Assembly (NCBI GenBank): GCA_018806915.1
Contig: JAGKQI010000090.1
Span: forward strand, 1,488,001-1,552,000
DNA length: 64,000 bases
Reading direction: 5' to 3'
Origin: Phytophthora colocasiae
Taxonomy: Eukaryota > Oomycota > Peronosporomycetes > Peronosporales > Peronosporaceae
Shown: positions 51,315 through 62,228 of the stretch, piece after piece
Layout of the letters: each line of letters opens with the position of its first letter
Position numbering within the stretch: position 1 is the stretch's first letter
Translations under genes and position numbers: made by a program
The notes under the pieces: model-generated
What the model saw: only the letters and a program-made list of their open reading frames with translations
Database searches by the model: none
What the model was told of the DNA's origin: nothing

Positions 51315-54300
51315 TCATCGAATCAATTTGTTCATCGCTGTCGAAAAGCGAGGTGATCTGTTTCTGGACTGGGAAGATCGAGGTGTGCTAGGTGCGATAG
51401 GGGTGAAATCTGCTCGCCGAGTCTCGCTTATTCCTTGAGGAATTGGCTGTGGGATTTCTCGTGGGAAGTGAGATAGAGACGGAAGTGCTGGGGTTGCTAC
51501 TGCCAGTTTACGTCGAGGTGTTTTGGCAAAGGCCACACTGGTTGAGACCTTACGAGGTTCATCGTGTAAAGCAAACAGACTGCCAGATCCAATAGAAGAA
51601 CCAACTTGAGCTGTTTGTCCCGGTGGCTTTCGCTGGCGTAAAATGTATGGCTGATTGGAGTTCTCGAAGTAAGCCATGACCTTCTCTCGTAATCGAGGAA
51701 AGTCGAATGGAATCAAAGCGAAATAAAGCGCTCCGTTTGCTAAACATTCCAGCGCCACGTGCTGTGTTTTCTCAGGTTCATCGGCGTTCCCTCCAAACAG
51801 AATAACTCGGTTGCCTACGCGCTTCTGGATTGTCTGGAGTTTGTCTAACGCAGTGTCAAGATCAGTGCCGATATCGAAGCAAACCTTCAGTATCGGAGAT
51901 TACTTGTCAGAAGGCTGATCAAATCTTCGTAAAAGGAATCACTTTTCACACTTACCAAGTCGGTGTCGAGGCTTTCGCGTGACCGAAGTAGTTGGAAGAA
52001 ATCGTGCTCTGTTTTAGTGATCAATACAGTTCCCAGACCCAAAAGCTGGATGTAGCGGCCTGTAACGGGCACATTCTTGGCGCTTGATGAGCCTCCGATT
52101 ACAATCTTCGGCACCTTCGGTTCCAATGTAATGGGTCTGGACAATAGCACTTTGTATTAGCAATTAGCAATCTCCATGCAAGTCCAAGGCGATACAACAA
52201 ACCTCTCTCCATCCATCCTCGAGTCATAGCTTCCTGTTGCAACTTCATCCTCTTCAAACTCGATCGCAACGTTGAGGGCGTCGCGTGCTGTGTCTTGGTC
52301 AGACGTATCGTGAAGTTCGTTTCCACCAATTACTGTCTCGATCTCCAGTCCAGTGTTTGGACGACCATGACGTGAGGGAAGAGCAGTTCTACTCCGCTTG
52401 ACATCATCAGGCGTCGAAGCTCTTGCTGCTTCAATTGGTGGCCCGAGGTTTACAACTTCCTCGACAGGCTTACTACTCTCCGAAATATTCGTTTGCCTAT
52501 TCTCTTGAGTCACGATCGTAAGTTTCGGTTTGCGAGGGGTAGCCACCATTTTCTCTTTGTGAAGATCAGCACCGGGAGAACGACTTACTTCTGTAGAAGC
52601 TGGTGTCTGCACGGGAGGTGGTGGATCAGGTGCTTTTCTAGTTTTCTCGTGGTCATTTTTCTTCTTTTTTACTTTCTTTTTCTTGTCATTTGTATCATGA
52701 TCTGCTTCATTTCTCACTGGAGGGGTAACACGCTCGGACAGAGAGTGGGGCAGCGAGTCTTCTATATGACCTGGTGGCTTAGTCAAGTCTTCAATGGGGA
52801 CAGCAGCTTGCAGTGTCGGGACAAGAGCTCGACTTGGTTTTCTTTGAATTGGGCTGGAGTTCTTCCTTCCGGTCTCCGATTCCTCTTCTTCAGCATTAGT
52901 ATCTTTCGCCAAAAGAGACATAAATTCTTCATCCCCACCCTTCGACCCGAGCAACTTCACCTCGTTAATACCCTTGAGCTCGTGGAAATCCTGCTGGATG
53001 TAGTCATTCACTTTGTCGCCTTGAGAAGTTCCCTCTATCCACCGCTGAGCCTCTTGAACGATGGAATCGCCTGTACCTGTTACCACAGACGAGAAAAAGC
53101 CATCGTACACTTCCTCCACGTCTTCCTCGTCGTCAACTGTTATCCCATGGATACTCAACTCCAGTTTAATTTGCTCCAGCATCACGCCTGCGAGTGTTTT
53201 CAGGCTTTCTCCATCTCGTAGCACGAGCAGATCGTACAGGGCGTTGTAGCGGTCACGGACAGTCCCCTCTGGCTTCATAGCGTCCATGTGGACACCGAAC
53301 TTTACCAACTCGCTTCGAATAGCTGGTAATTCAGTTTGACGCTCAATAGAAATCGCTTTTTCAATCAGGAAAGTCGTGCGTAAGGCATTGACGACACCAG
53401 CATCAGCAACCTGCAGCTCGTGGATAGTGTTAATCGGCTGGAAGGAGCTGGAATTTTTATTACTGGAACTCTGACGCTGAGTACGAGTTTTGGTCTGCGG
53501 CGAGTTGTTTGCATTGTCAGTCAAAGTAGCGTTTATCCTGCTAGGCTCAGTACTTGGACTAGCCGAAGCATGAGACTCGGAACGATTCGTATCAGCAATT
53601 GGTTTGTTCCCGTAAACAGAATCAGCCGTGGTAGCTTGAGGTTCATTCGTTTTAGCAGAATAATTCACGCAGTTAACATCAGCAGTTGATAATTTACTTC
53701 CAACGGAGCTATTTCCAAGCAAACGATAGCCCAAATTCACTCCGGCCTCAGTGACAATCTCCCCATTTGCCAGTGCTTGAAGGTGTTTTCGACCAGTCTC
53801 AGTTCCAGAAGCTACCCCACCGACATCTCTCCTGTTCCCACCAGGTACTGGACGAGAACCGGCAGCAGCAGTTATGACTCTACGCAATACATTGTTTTCC
53901 AGCGTATAGTTGAGATTCTCGAACTGCAACGCGATGCTTTTGAACATGGCGAGCAGAGTCTCCAGGTCTTGACCAATTTTCCGCATTTCAATGAGAGCTT
54001 CAGGGACGACTCCGCCATTATTCCGTTCAAGGAAACTAATCCGCTCTCGCTCGACAACTTTCGGGTCTGCCTTAGCCAACTCCCCCACTGTCCTTATCCC
54101 CGTAGCAGCGACAACTCGAGCGACAGCCGCGAATCTAGGGATCGTCCGCAAGGGAATAGCTTTCACCACCACCTCGGGGTCAAAATTGTCCGACAACGAC
54201 AGCTTCAGCTCTGCTCCATCCAGGAAAACCGCAACTCGACGTGTGATTCGTCGAGCAAGGAGATGCAGGAAGCGCTCGTATGTCGTCTCCTCCATATCGC

Positions 54301-54979
54301 AAGTCCAGACGTCCACAAGTTCGAAAATTGCAGCAAAGAACTGGTCGAAGCTCAGGGTTTGTCCATGGTGGCTGTCCACTTCCCAGTCACATTGGATCTG
54401 TTTGTGAGCGAGCTCCAATACGAAATCATCTCGTAGCACCTTGAAGATCAACAGCATCAGCTCCATGTAGTCTTCTTCGTCCAGAGCTTCAAGTGGTGGC
54501 AGTAGCTGTTTAATCCCATTGGCTGCCCCTGCTCGACGGACACTTTGACCTCGTCGTGTCTCGTCCTCTTCTAATTGCTGCTGCCGAACACGTTGAGCCA
54601 TTTCCGCCTGCTTTTTTCCACCTGCGACTTGCCATAGAAACTCAATTCGAGCTTTGACCGTCTCGGAGAAGCGCAGAGCCCGTCTTTTTGCCATTGCACT
54701 CGCCTCATTGAACGTTTTGTCGCCCTGTAGATGGAACGGGAGATCACTGGAACTGACTGAGAGGAAGACCGATCGCTGGTGGTCAAATTGCGCATCTTCT
54801 CTAGCCTCCGAGTAGCTCACAGACTCGAGATTAGTCAGTACTTTGAAGGATGTTTGTTTCGCTAGGGAAGGAGAAGCTGCTGGTACTCGAACTCCATTAC
54901 CAGAGATTGACACGCCTTCCAGGTGCTGATTAAGCTGCAAAACGAGATTTAAGTCGTTAAACACCTCGTTGGCAGCCAT
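51315..54979 (-). CDS. Large protein (1,175 aa) with degenerate receiver-like C-terminal domain
   Basis: Exons (minus) 54979-52203, 52136-51956 and 51884-51315. The introns of 66 and 71 bp are GT-AG and the phases fit. N-terminal 400 residues: mixed helical region with an EF-hand-like stretch around 220-240 (CDWEVDSHHGQTLSFDQFF). Residues 450-530 and 740-900 are Ser/Thr/Asn-rich or Lys-rich and look disordered (KKKKVKKKK). Residues about 930-1055 follow the fold pattern of a response-regulator receiver: PKIVIGG, DLVCFDIGTD with the Asp, RVILFGGN, GALYFALIPFDFPRL. The acidic pair and the conserved Lys are missing, so phosphotransfer is unlikely. Function unknown; possibly a scaffold. Confidence 0.85.
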
Positions 54980-55207
54980 GACAACTCCACTTTAATGTGC
55001 CATGACAATTTCGTTAGCAAAATGAATCATCAAAGAGTAGTTTTCTAGCAGTCGTTTCAAGACTATAGTTAACTCGTCAACGGAAGACTGGAACGAGATT
55101 CTTCTCCGCTCTCTCGCAGTGCAGGATCCCGCATACAAAAGCGACTGATTGTCTCGCCGTTGTTGCTCTTTCGTGAGCCACTGTAGGACTCGCCCCTAGG
55201 GAACAGC
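54980..55207. promoter_or_regulatory. 228 bp bidirectional promoter region
   Basis: Lies between the start codons of the 1,175 aa gene (minus) and the CYRI gene (plus). On the minus strand ATTCATTTTGCTAAC (about 55014-55028) holds TCATTTT, an initiator-like word about 40 bp before the minus-strand ATG. Confidence 0.4.
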
Positions 55208-56574
55208 ATGCCAAAGATGTTCAACTTCTCGCTGCGCCATAGCAGTGACAAAAGCTTCTCCGGTGGGTTTGTTTTTTTGGCGCTGAACTCGGACTCTATT
55301 GTCTTACTGTGGAAATGCATGCATCCATACAGAGGCCATCATCGACCAAACCTGTCAAGACCTCGCGTCTGAAGCGGACGATATCATCGTACAGGCCAAG
55401 AACGCTCTGATCCGATTACAGTGCTACGAAGGATGTCTACAACTCATCCAGAAGGCAGGCTACTTACGTGGATATTTGTCATGACGAAAGGTCTTCGCTG
55501 TTTGACTCGTCTAAATGCTCACAGACGATTCGGGAGCCGCACGACGAAATACTTAAGTTGGAGCTGATCACTACGCTAGCCCCCAACATCAACACGATCC
55601 GAGCTCTGTACGACCTCGCGATCGACATCGGTATAATAATTTGAATGGGGGAGAAATAACCAAGAGAGAGAAGACTAACTATCTGCAATTGCTAGAGACG
55701 ATCTTCTCGGCGTTGGTCCAGATTTCTAGTCAAAAGTGTACGTTGGTCAGACTTGAGGATATATTTGACTTATGCTGACACTTCATCTTGTCCAGCAACA
55801 AAGAAGGCAGCAGGTTTCCTAATGGAGAAGATCGCTAGTCTGGTCGACTTCGCAGTAGCATTTGACAGTCTCAAGTCGAAAACTCCAGACGTGCAGAACG
55901 ACCTCAGCCACTTCCGACGATTCATCGCAGTTAACATTGAAGTGTCGAACCAACTCGAGAGGTGGGGTTCAACTCCTGAATACTCTTTGGCACTGTGACG
56001 GATAACATTTAACTCTTCTTTGTTGCAGTCTTGTCGATGCCCCGCTCAACGCCATGTCGTTCTTCGTGGCCGATCATTGCCCCATGCTGAAAGTTCTGAT
56101 TCGAGCAATTGAGTGTGCGATGACGAAGGAACCAGCAGCAGTAGACGTCTCAGCTCTACTGGCAAATTCACGATGTTCTTCTATGGCGGGTAACAGGTAT
56201 GTAACGTGATACGATTCCTTATTACTCAAAAGATGTTAAGCGTTTGATGACTGTGTAGACCAAAGGATGGACGACCCATGATGAACTACCTGCGTGCTAT
56301 GACAGGAGCCATTATCCTATACGACCACACAGCTATCCACGGCGCTTTCGGCTCGAAATCGGAAGTCAAGGTGCGTTTACGACTTTTACTTTCTGAATCG
56401 CCTTGATTTTACTAAAACAAACACTTTTCGCAGATCAAACGCTGCGTCAAAGAGCTCGTGCAGTGGAAGCAGAACGGAGCAACATCAGAACTTCTCGACA
56501 CCATCAAATACTGCAGTTTGCACTACAACGATCCGTCTACCCCTGAGAAGATTCGGACACTAATGAATAAGTAA
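55208..56574 (+). CDS. CYRI/FAM49-family Rac1-interactor homologue, 303 aa
   Basis: Eight exons: 55208-55262, 55333-55454, 55525-55630, 55696-55737, 55796-55961, 56029-56196, 56259-56370, 56434-56574. All introns are GT-AG except the second (55455-55524), for which only a GC-AG pair keeps the frame. CYRI (DUF1394) hallmarks: DVQNDLSHFRRFI, where the adjacent Arg pair matches the Rac-binding Arg pair of mammalian CYRI-B; MTGAIILYDHTAIHGAF; and LHYNDPSTPEKIRTLM at the end. Family members bind active Rac and damp SCAR/WAVE-driven actin assembly. It lacks the MGN myristoylation start of animal forms. Confidence 0.88.
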
Positions 56575-56698
56575 CAATAAGCAACTTCAACTATGTCATT
56601 GTGAAATCGATCGGTATATGCAGGATATAAATTGTATCACAACAAGATAACTGTAGCCATTTTGACAATCGACAAGAAGATTGAGTGAGACCGTCAAA

Positions 56699-57767
56699 AT
56701 GCGCCTCGTAGTAGACACCGACGCTGGTGTGGACGATGCTGTAGCCATCCTCATGGCTCTCCACGCCTTCCCGGGGGACCAGGTAGTCGGTATCACCACA
56801 GTCTTCGGCAATGTGGACGTACACCAAGCGAATCACAACGTTGCGCAGTACGTTGTTTGATGAGAGAAATGACACAATCATCATTTTTTCCCCATTTTAA
56901 TTTATCACCTTTTGTAGCATTCTCGAAGCCGCTGGACGCTCCAGTATTCCTGTGTATAGTGGTGCGTCCAAGGCTATCGTGGCTAGTGTCTCTGAGGAAA
57001 AATGGGCGGTGCGTTCGATGCTTTTGGAACTTAAAATTGAGGTGGCTAACGTATCATCAATCACAATTTCCGTGTAGGGCCACGGTCCGGACGGTCTTGG
57101 AGGTGAATCAGGCAAGGTAGAAGCTCCATTGACTGCTGCTCGACGCAACGAAGCTGTACATGCGCTCATCGACCTGGCGCACAAGTACAGCGGTGAGCTG
57201 GTAATTGCTGCAGTGGGGCCTCTCACTAACGTAGCACTGGCGATGCTTCTGGACCCCAGCTTCATGTCGAACGTGAAACAGCTCGTGGTCATGGGTGGAC
57301 TATCACGTGGTGAGGGTAACCACACGCCACACGCGGAATTTAACGTGAGCTGTGATCCGGAGGCTACAGACATCGTCTACCAGCACTGCAGCGCCAAGAA
57401 GCTGGTCGTGGTGCCGTTCGAGACGTGTTTGGACAACGCTGTGCCGTGGGAAACCTTCGACAAGATTTTCCACGAGGAAGTTAACTCCAATGGGGAATAC
57501 GTCAAGAAAATCTGGAAGTTCACGAGAGAGTTCTGCAAGAATCAAGGCTTCTTCCCTTGCGACGCCTACGCTATCGCCATCCTTCTGCACCCGGAGTACA
57601 TCAAAACTGCCCCTGTGTTGAAAGGCCGCATCCACTTGGCCCCTGATGAGAAGCGCGGCGCCTGTATCTGGGACAAAGATGCTCCTCTGGAAGAAGCCAA
57701 TGTGACGCTCGTGACTGAGATTGACAACCGTGTCTTCGTAGACTTGCTGCACCACCTGGCAGCCTGA
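56699..57767 (+). CDS. Inosine-uridine-preferring nucleoside hydrolase family, 309 aa
   Basis: Exons 56699-56847, 56918-57008 and 57078-57767, GT-AG, phases fit. The N terminus MRLVVDTDAGVDDA holds the Ca-binding DTDxGxDDA signature. GHGPDGLGG spans the start of exon 3, and ELVIAAVGPLTNVALAM plus VVMGGLSRGEGNHTPHAEFN are the usual active-site segments. The enzyme cleaves the N-glycosidic bond of ribonucleosides for purine/pyrimidine salvage. Length is typical. The start lies 124 bp after the CYRI stop. An Inr-like word CATTTTGACAATC is about 35 bp before the ATG. Confidence 0.93.
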
Positions 57768-57843
57768 AGAAAACCTACAGACTCGTCTAGAAGATATATT
57801 TGTTGAGTACAACAAGCGTCTACCAGCACATACCTGCTTTCGT

Positions 57844-58879
57844 TTAGTTCGTGGTTGCGAGAGGCTTCTCGAAGATAGCGTGGACCCACACACGGAAACG
57901 AACGACGTTCTGCTGTCTGTTGGCATATTGACGACGGATGTACTCGTTCTCCACAGACACAAGACCTGCCTGGGTGAAAATCTCCTCAATCTCCTCCGTC
58001 GTGAAGTAGTATGCTCGCGTGTTGTCTTGACGGACGTAAAAGTTCTCCTGCAACTTGCAACCAGGACGGAAGCGGAGCTGCGCTTGGTCGTATCGGCCGT
58101 AGTCACGGAAGAAGAGCTTGCCTCCTGGCTTGATGGCGGCCACAACCTTCTTCACTGCGTCCCTCATCTTGTCTGGGTGCAGCGCCGACAAGCAGAACAG
58201 GAAGAGCGCAAAGTCTACCCCACCATCGGCGAAAGCTGCATCAGGCAGATCATCGTTCGTGATGTCGCACACTGAAGCTGCTACACGAGCTTCATCGTAA
58301 AGTGGTTGTTTCTGCATAAAGCACGGTCAGTGAAAGAAAATCCTTAGGAGACACTGCACTATGACGAACCTTCAGCAACTCAATGGCTGAGTCAGCAAAG
58401 TCAATGGCCACAATTTTCAGAGCCGAATTGATCTCTAGAAGGGGAAGAGCTGCGTTGCCAACGCCACTTCCAACCTCCAGCAGCGTCCTGGTCTCTCCAG
58501 CTTCAGGCACAACACCCAAGTCCTTGAACACCAGGTGGAGATAATGTCTGTCCTTGTAGAAGTTGGTGGAGTTGCGCTTGTAGAACTTGTCCCAGCTCTT
58601 GGCTGCCTCCTTCTCGTACTTCTCTGTAAGCGTTTAACACACAAATTAATCAGCTTTTGTGGCGATTTCCACGTATGTAGCCATCTACTGACTCTGCCAG
58701 AACTCTGGGATCGACGACTTGTCCTGGCTCAAGTGCTCACGCGCCAGTCGCTCCCGCTCCTCCGTCCACACATCGTCACACACCACACGCTCAGGGTCCT
58801 CCAGTACGTGTTTCCCTACGCCTGCCTTCTCCACGAGCTCCTCCAGCTTCTTGTTAGTCGGATTCATATTGCCGCTCAT
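57844..58879 (-). CDS. METTL2/6/8-type methyltransferase (probable tRNA m3C), 302 aa
   Basis: Exons (minus) 58879-58693, 58623-58370 and 58311-57844, GT-AG. Signatures: WDKFYKRNSTNFYKDRHYL ahead of the SAM site, motif I LLEVGSGVGNAALPLLE, FALFLFCLSALHPDKM, and LFFRDYGRYDQAQLRF with ENFYVRQDNTRAYYF. These are diagnostic of the family that makes 3-methylcytidine in tRNA anticodon loops (METTL2, METTL6, METTL8, yeast Abp140/Trm140). Length matches METTL6. It is tail-to-tail with the nucleoside hydrolase, 76 bp between stops. Confidence 0.93.
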
Positions 58880-58993
58880 TATTGTTGCCTTTCAACTGCC
58901 AGTCAAGGAATAACGGATTTTACACCAATCAACACACAGTATTTCCATTCCATACAAGCTCTTCATTCAGTCGATCTTGGACAGTCGCATCGG
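58880..58993. promoter_or_regulatory. 114 bp bidirectional promoter with CCAAT box
   Basis: Lies between the start codons of the methyltransferase (minus) and the propeller gene (plus). CCAAT occurs near 58923, and TTCATTCAG about 35 bp before the plus-strand ATG resembles an initiator. Confidence 0.35.
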
Positions 58994-59939
58994 ATGGAAG
59001 TGATCCCGTGTCAAGGCTCCAAGATCTGCAGCCCCTTCGTGGGCGGTGGCGGCTCCATCTACTACGTATCAGCAGGCACAGGCGAAGTCTTTCAGTACCA
59101 GACCCCAGACATTCATACAGCCATCGTCTTCTCAGGTGGAGAACCGTTTGGAGCGCAATTCGACCACCGAAATCGACTGCATATTGCAGACTGTGCCCAT
59201 GCAGCAATTCTCCGTGTGGATGACAACGCACAGCCAGGAGTGATGGTCAAGGCGTACGAAGACAGGAGTTTCCGAGGCCCCAATGGCATCGCATTCTCAG
59301 CAGACGACACTCTTTTCTTCACGGACAGTGGACCCATGGGCGAAACGACATTGGAGAAGCCTCGAGGTAGTGTCTTCTGCATCGTATCAAGTCCCAGCGG
59401 GGGGCAAGTGTTGCGTCCATTGGTGATGGAGAGTCTCGCACATCCATGGGGGGTCGCTGTTGACTCAAACACTGGCACGCTTTACGTTGCGGAGACAATG
59501 CAGAACCGAATTTTGAGAATGTATCAACGCCCTAGCAGTGTTTACCACGCGAGCGTCTTCTATCAGTTCTCAGGTGGAATGGGTCCGTCTGGGATCGCTT
59601 GTGGAGCTGATGGTACGATTTATGTGGGGCATTATGATTTTACAGGTAACAATTGACGTGGAATTGGTAAGTTGTTGCATGGAAAGCTGATCGTTGCTCT
59701 GTTAGGTGGAAGCACTGGCAGTGGGAAGATTTCTCTTATCGGACGGGATGGAGCTTTAAGGCAAACAATGGATATTCCTGGTACTGAGATCACAGGGCTA
59801 TGCTTAAGGTAGGTAATATTAATGCTCAGACGAAGTTGATCAAGCACCTTCTAACTGTTGCTTCGTCAGTGCCGATGAGAAGTATGTGCTTGTCACTGAA
59901 GCGTCCACCAACACAATTTACCGCCTTCCGATTCGGTGA
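58994..59939 (+). CDS. SMP-30/NHL-like beta-propeller protein, 274 aa
   Basis: Exons 58994-59645, 59706-59808 and 59870-59939, GT-AG, phases fit. The ATG at 58994 is the first after the promoter region and gives MEVIPCQGSK. Repeated blades: GEVFQYQTPD, EPFGAQFDHRNRLHIAD, RGPNGIAFSADDTLFFTDSG, HPWGVAVDSNTGTLYVAET, GPSGIACGADGTIYVGHYD. The pattern is that of SMP-30/gluconolactonase/LRE propellers. No signal peptide is evident. A lactonase or other hydrolase role is possible but not shown. Its stop is 2 bp from the stop of the opposing Exo70 gene. Confidence 0.88.
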
Positions 59940-59941
59940 TA

Positions 59942-62072
59942 CTAGGGGGAGCTAGCTTCACTGTGCTTGTCACCTGGAGAAGATTCGCCCGAGAACAGCT
60001 CCTTCAACAGAGCCTGCGCTGCTGGAGGAGTGTACTTTAGGTATTTCGATGCGTGCTTCCTTGAGAACTGGATGACCGAATATCTACACACATCATCCAT
60101 AATGTAAGCACCATGAAAACTTGGAAGAGAGTGATACCCTACTTTTCGTAGAACGCCTTGTAGGCTGGAATGATCATGTCCACAGCAGTTCGAATGAGGT
60201 GCTGTCGCATCGGAACTTCAGCGACCACATACGTTCTCTGTGTTTTGTAGAGCTCTTCAAGCTGATCATTGAATTTCTTCAAAATTACCACAAAAACATT
60301 GAACGATACGACCTGAATCAATAGCAAAACCATTGAACTTACCGTAAACTTTTCCTTCAGAAGCCTGCCACTTTCGAGTGTCAAAACGTTGCCACCTTTT
60401 GCATACTGCAGTGTCTCGGCGGGATCCTTGAGATTCTCCTTGAAAGAACTGTAGCTGAGGCGAATAAAGACCCCAAGAGCTTCATTCCTCATCGTCTCCA
60501 CACGTGGTTTAATAGTCACATGGAGCTGCTTTTCCAGATCTGCATCGTCAGGTTGATGGCAATGAGGAAGCGAATTGGCAACGTAGCCGAAGTTGTTAAC
60601 GAGAAAAAGTTGCTTCAATCCTTCTCGTCCTCGCAGTTGGTCAGCCTTTGATGCGAGAGCCTGGACGAGCTGGGTGATAACAGTGTCAACAAACCCAATA
60701 GCGCTTACATCTGAGTCCTTTGTCAGCAGAACCTTCAGTGCTTTCGCTTGATCGCACAGTTTTCGGAGGAAATTTAGAGTCTGTACCAGCAGACATCATA
60801 CCTTAACTGGGGAATTCCATAGCAAATGAAGAGGAAAATACTTACATGACTGGAAATGGGGTGGACGTTACCATCTCGGGTGACAGTCCGGTCCACAGAA
60901 GCCTCAACCAAGCCAGGTTGAAAGGTAACTAGCTTTTGTTTGGCAGCTGTGGCAAGATCGGCCATAATTGTGTTGATATCCTTTGATAGTACCCACGGAT
61001 CGTCCAGTCCCTTCCCCTCACGATCACGCAGCAGAAGAGGAGGGAGTACTGCAGTCTCAAGGGTTTCGAATCGAGATAATACCAGATCATGAACTAGCAG
61101 AAGTTTAACCGCATCGGGTTGCTTCGGTGAGCGTAGTGACCCGTCAATGTCCTTCTTCCAAGCCTCCAGAATCTGGCGCACTGAGTATCGAAACGCTCCG
61201 TTGGCCAGCTCTTCATTCGAGTAAATGAGACCCGCGAGCACCTTCTCCGCCTCGATAGTCACCTCAATATCCGTTAGGCACTTTGCCATTGCTGTAATAG
61301 GATTATTCAAGTCGAAGGCCATTGAATTTCCGGAAGGATTTTCACTGAGGAACATCTTGGTCACATCAAAACGCTGGTTACCGTACTCCCGAAACAGCTC
61401 TGTCTGGTTGACTCCAGAAATTACCAGGCAATCCAGAAGTTGGGCAGCTCTGGCAATGTCATGCTTGTTGGGCTCTACCCACGTTAAATGTCCGTCGCTG
61501 TCTCGCTCTCCTCTTGACAGAACACTCACAACACTGACGAAATCCGCCATGCACTTGCGGCGAACTTGAACAAGCAGCTCCTTCGTCTGTTCCAGCGCTT
61601 TCATGGAGCCTTCATAAGAGCGATGACCTTCCAAGAACACAACAGCAACTAGAAGCTTCTTTAGAGCCTTCACATACTCGTCCTGGTCGAACTTGGAGCC
61701 GTTCAATAGTACTGGAGCAAGCTGTAGAATATATAGTGTTAGCTTGTAGAATGAACGTAAAACCTCGCTCCTACCTCGTGTGCCGCTACAAAGTTCTCAT
61801 TAATCTGACGTAACTCTTGTACACTTAAGTCAATGTTCTTCTGTGTGCCTCGTAGCTGCTCTGTGAGTTTGTAGACCGGCAACATCTCCCTCTCGACGCC
61901 CAAAAGCCCCTTCTGGATGCCCAATAGCGATTGTTCTACCTGCCGCATTTGCATCTAACATACGCAGATTTATCAAGATAACATCCTCACATTCTCAGCT
62001 ATCAATAACCCTTACCTGGTTCTCCAGCACAGCCTCACGAATGCGTACCACGCCCGCCCCATAGACCTCCAT
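59942..62072 (-). CDS. EXO70: Exocyst complex subunit Exo70, 608 aa
   Basis: Exons (minus) 62072-62016, 61954-61775, 61721-60846, 60780-60343, 60276-60143 and 60083-59942, introns 53-65 bp, all GT-AG with fitting phases. The N terminus has the Exo70 coiled coil (MLPVYKLTEQLRGTQKNID). The middle has long helical repeats (FVSVVSVLSRGERDSDG). The C terminus has FLVNNFGYVANSLPH, KFNDQLEELYKTQRTYVV and FSRKHASKYLKYTPPAAQ, the lipid-binding end of the family. Exo70 tethers secretory vesicles to the plasma membrane by binding phosphoinositides and Rho-type GTPases. Length is near the usual 600-650. Confidence 0.92.
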
Positions 62073-62228
62073 TTGCGATCTTGAAGCGATGTACTCAGTT
62101 CTGATACTGCAGTTAAAACGGAGCTAAAATGCTAGTCATAAAAAGGACATCATTTTAATACGGACTCGGAACTGACGTCACGTAGAGACTTGGACATTCA
62201 CTCTGCTGTCTCCCCCCTCGGCATCAAG
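62073..62228. promoter_or_regulatory. 156 bp bidirectional promoter with a CRE-type palindrome
   Basis: Between the start codons of Exo70 (minus) and the sugar transporter (plus). TGACGTCA at 62173-62180 is a perfect bZIP/CREB-type site. TTCACTCT near 62196 resembles an initiator about 30 bp before the plus-strand ATG. Confidence 0.45.

Noticed and set aside
58535..58993. Upstream extension of the propeller gene
   Set aside because: The open frame before 58994 is antisense to methyltransferase exons and has no propeller motif. The ATG at 58994 lies right at the first blade.
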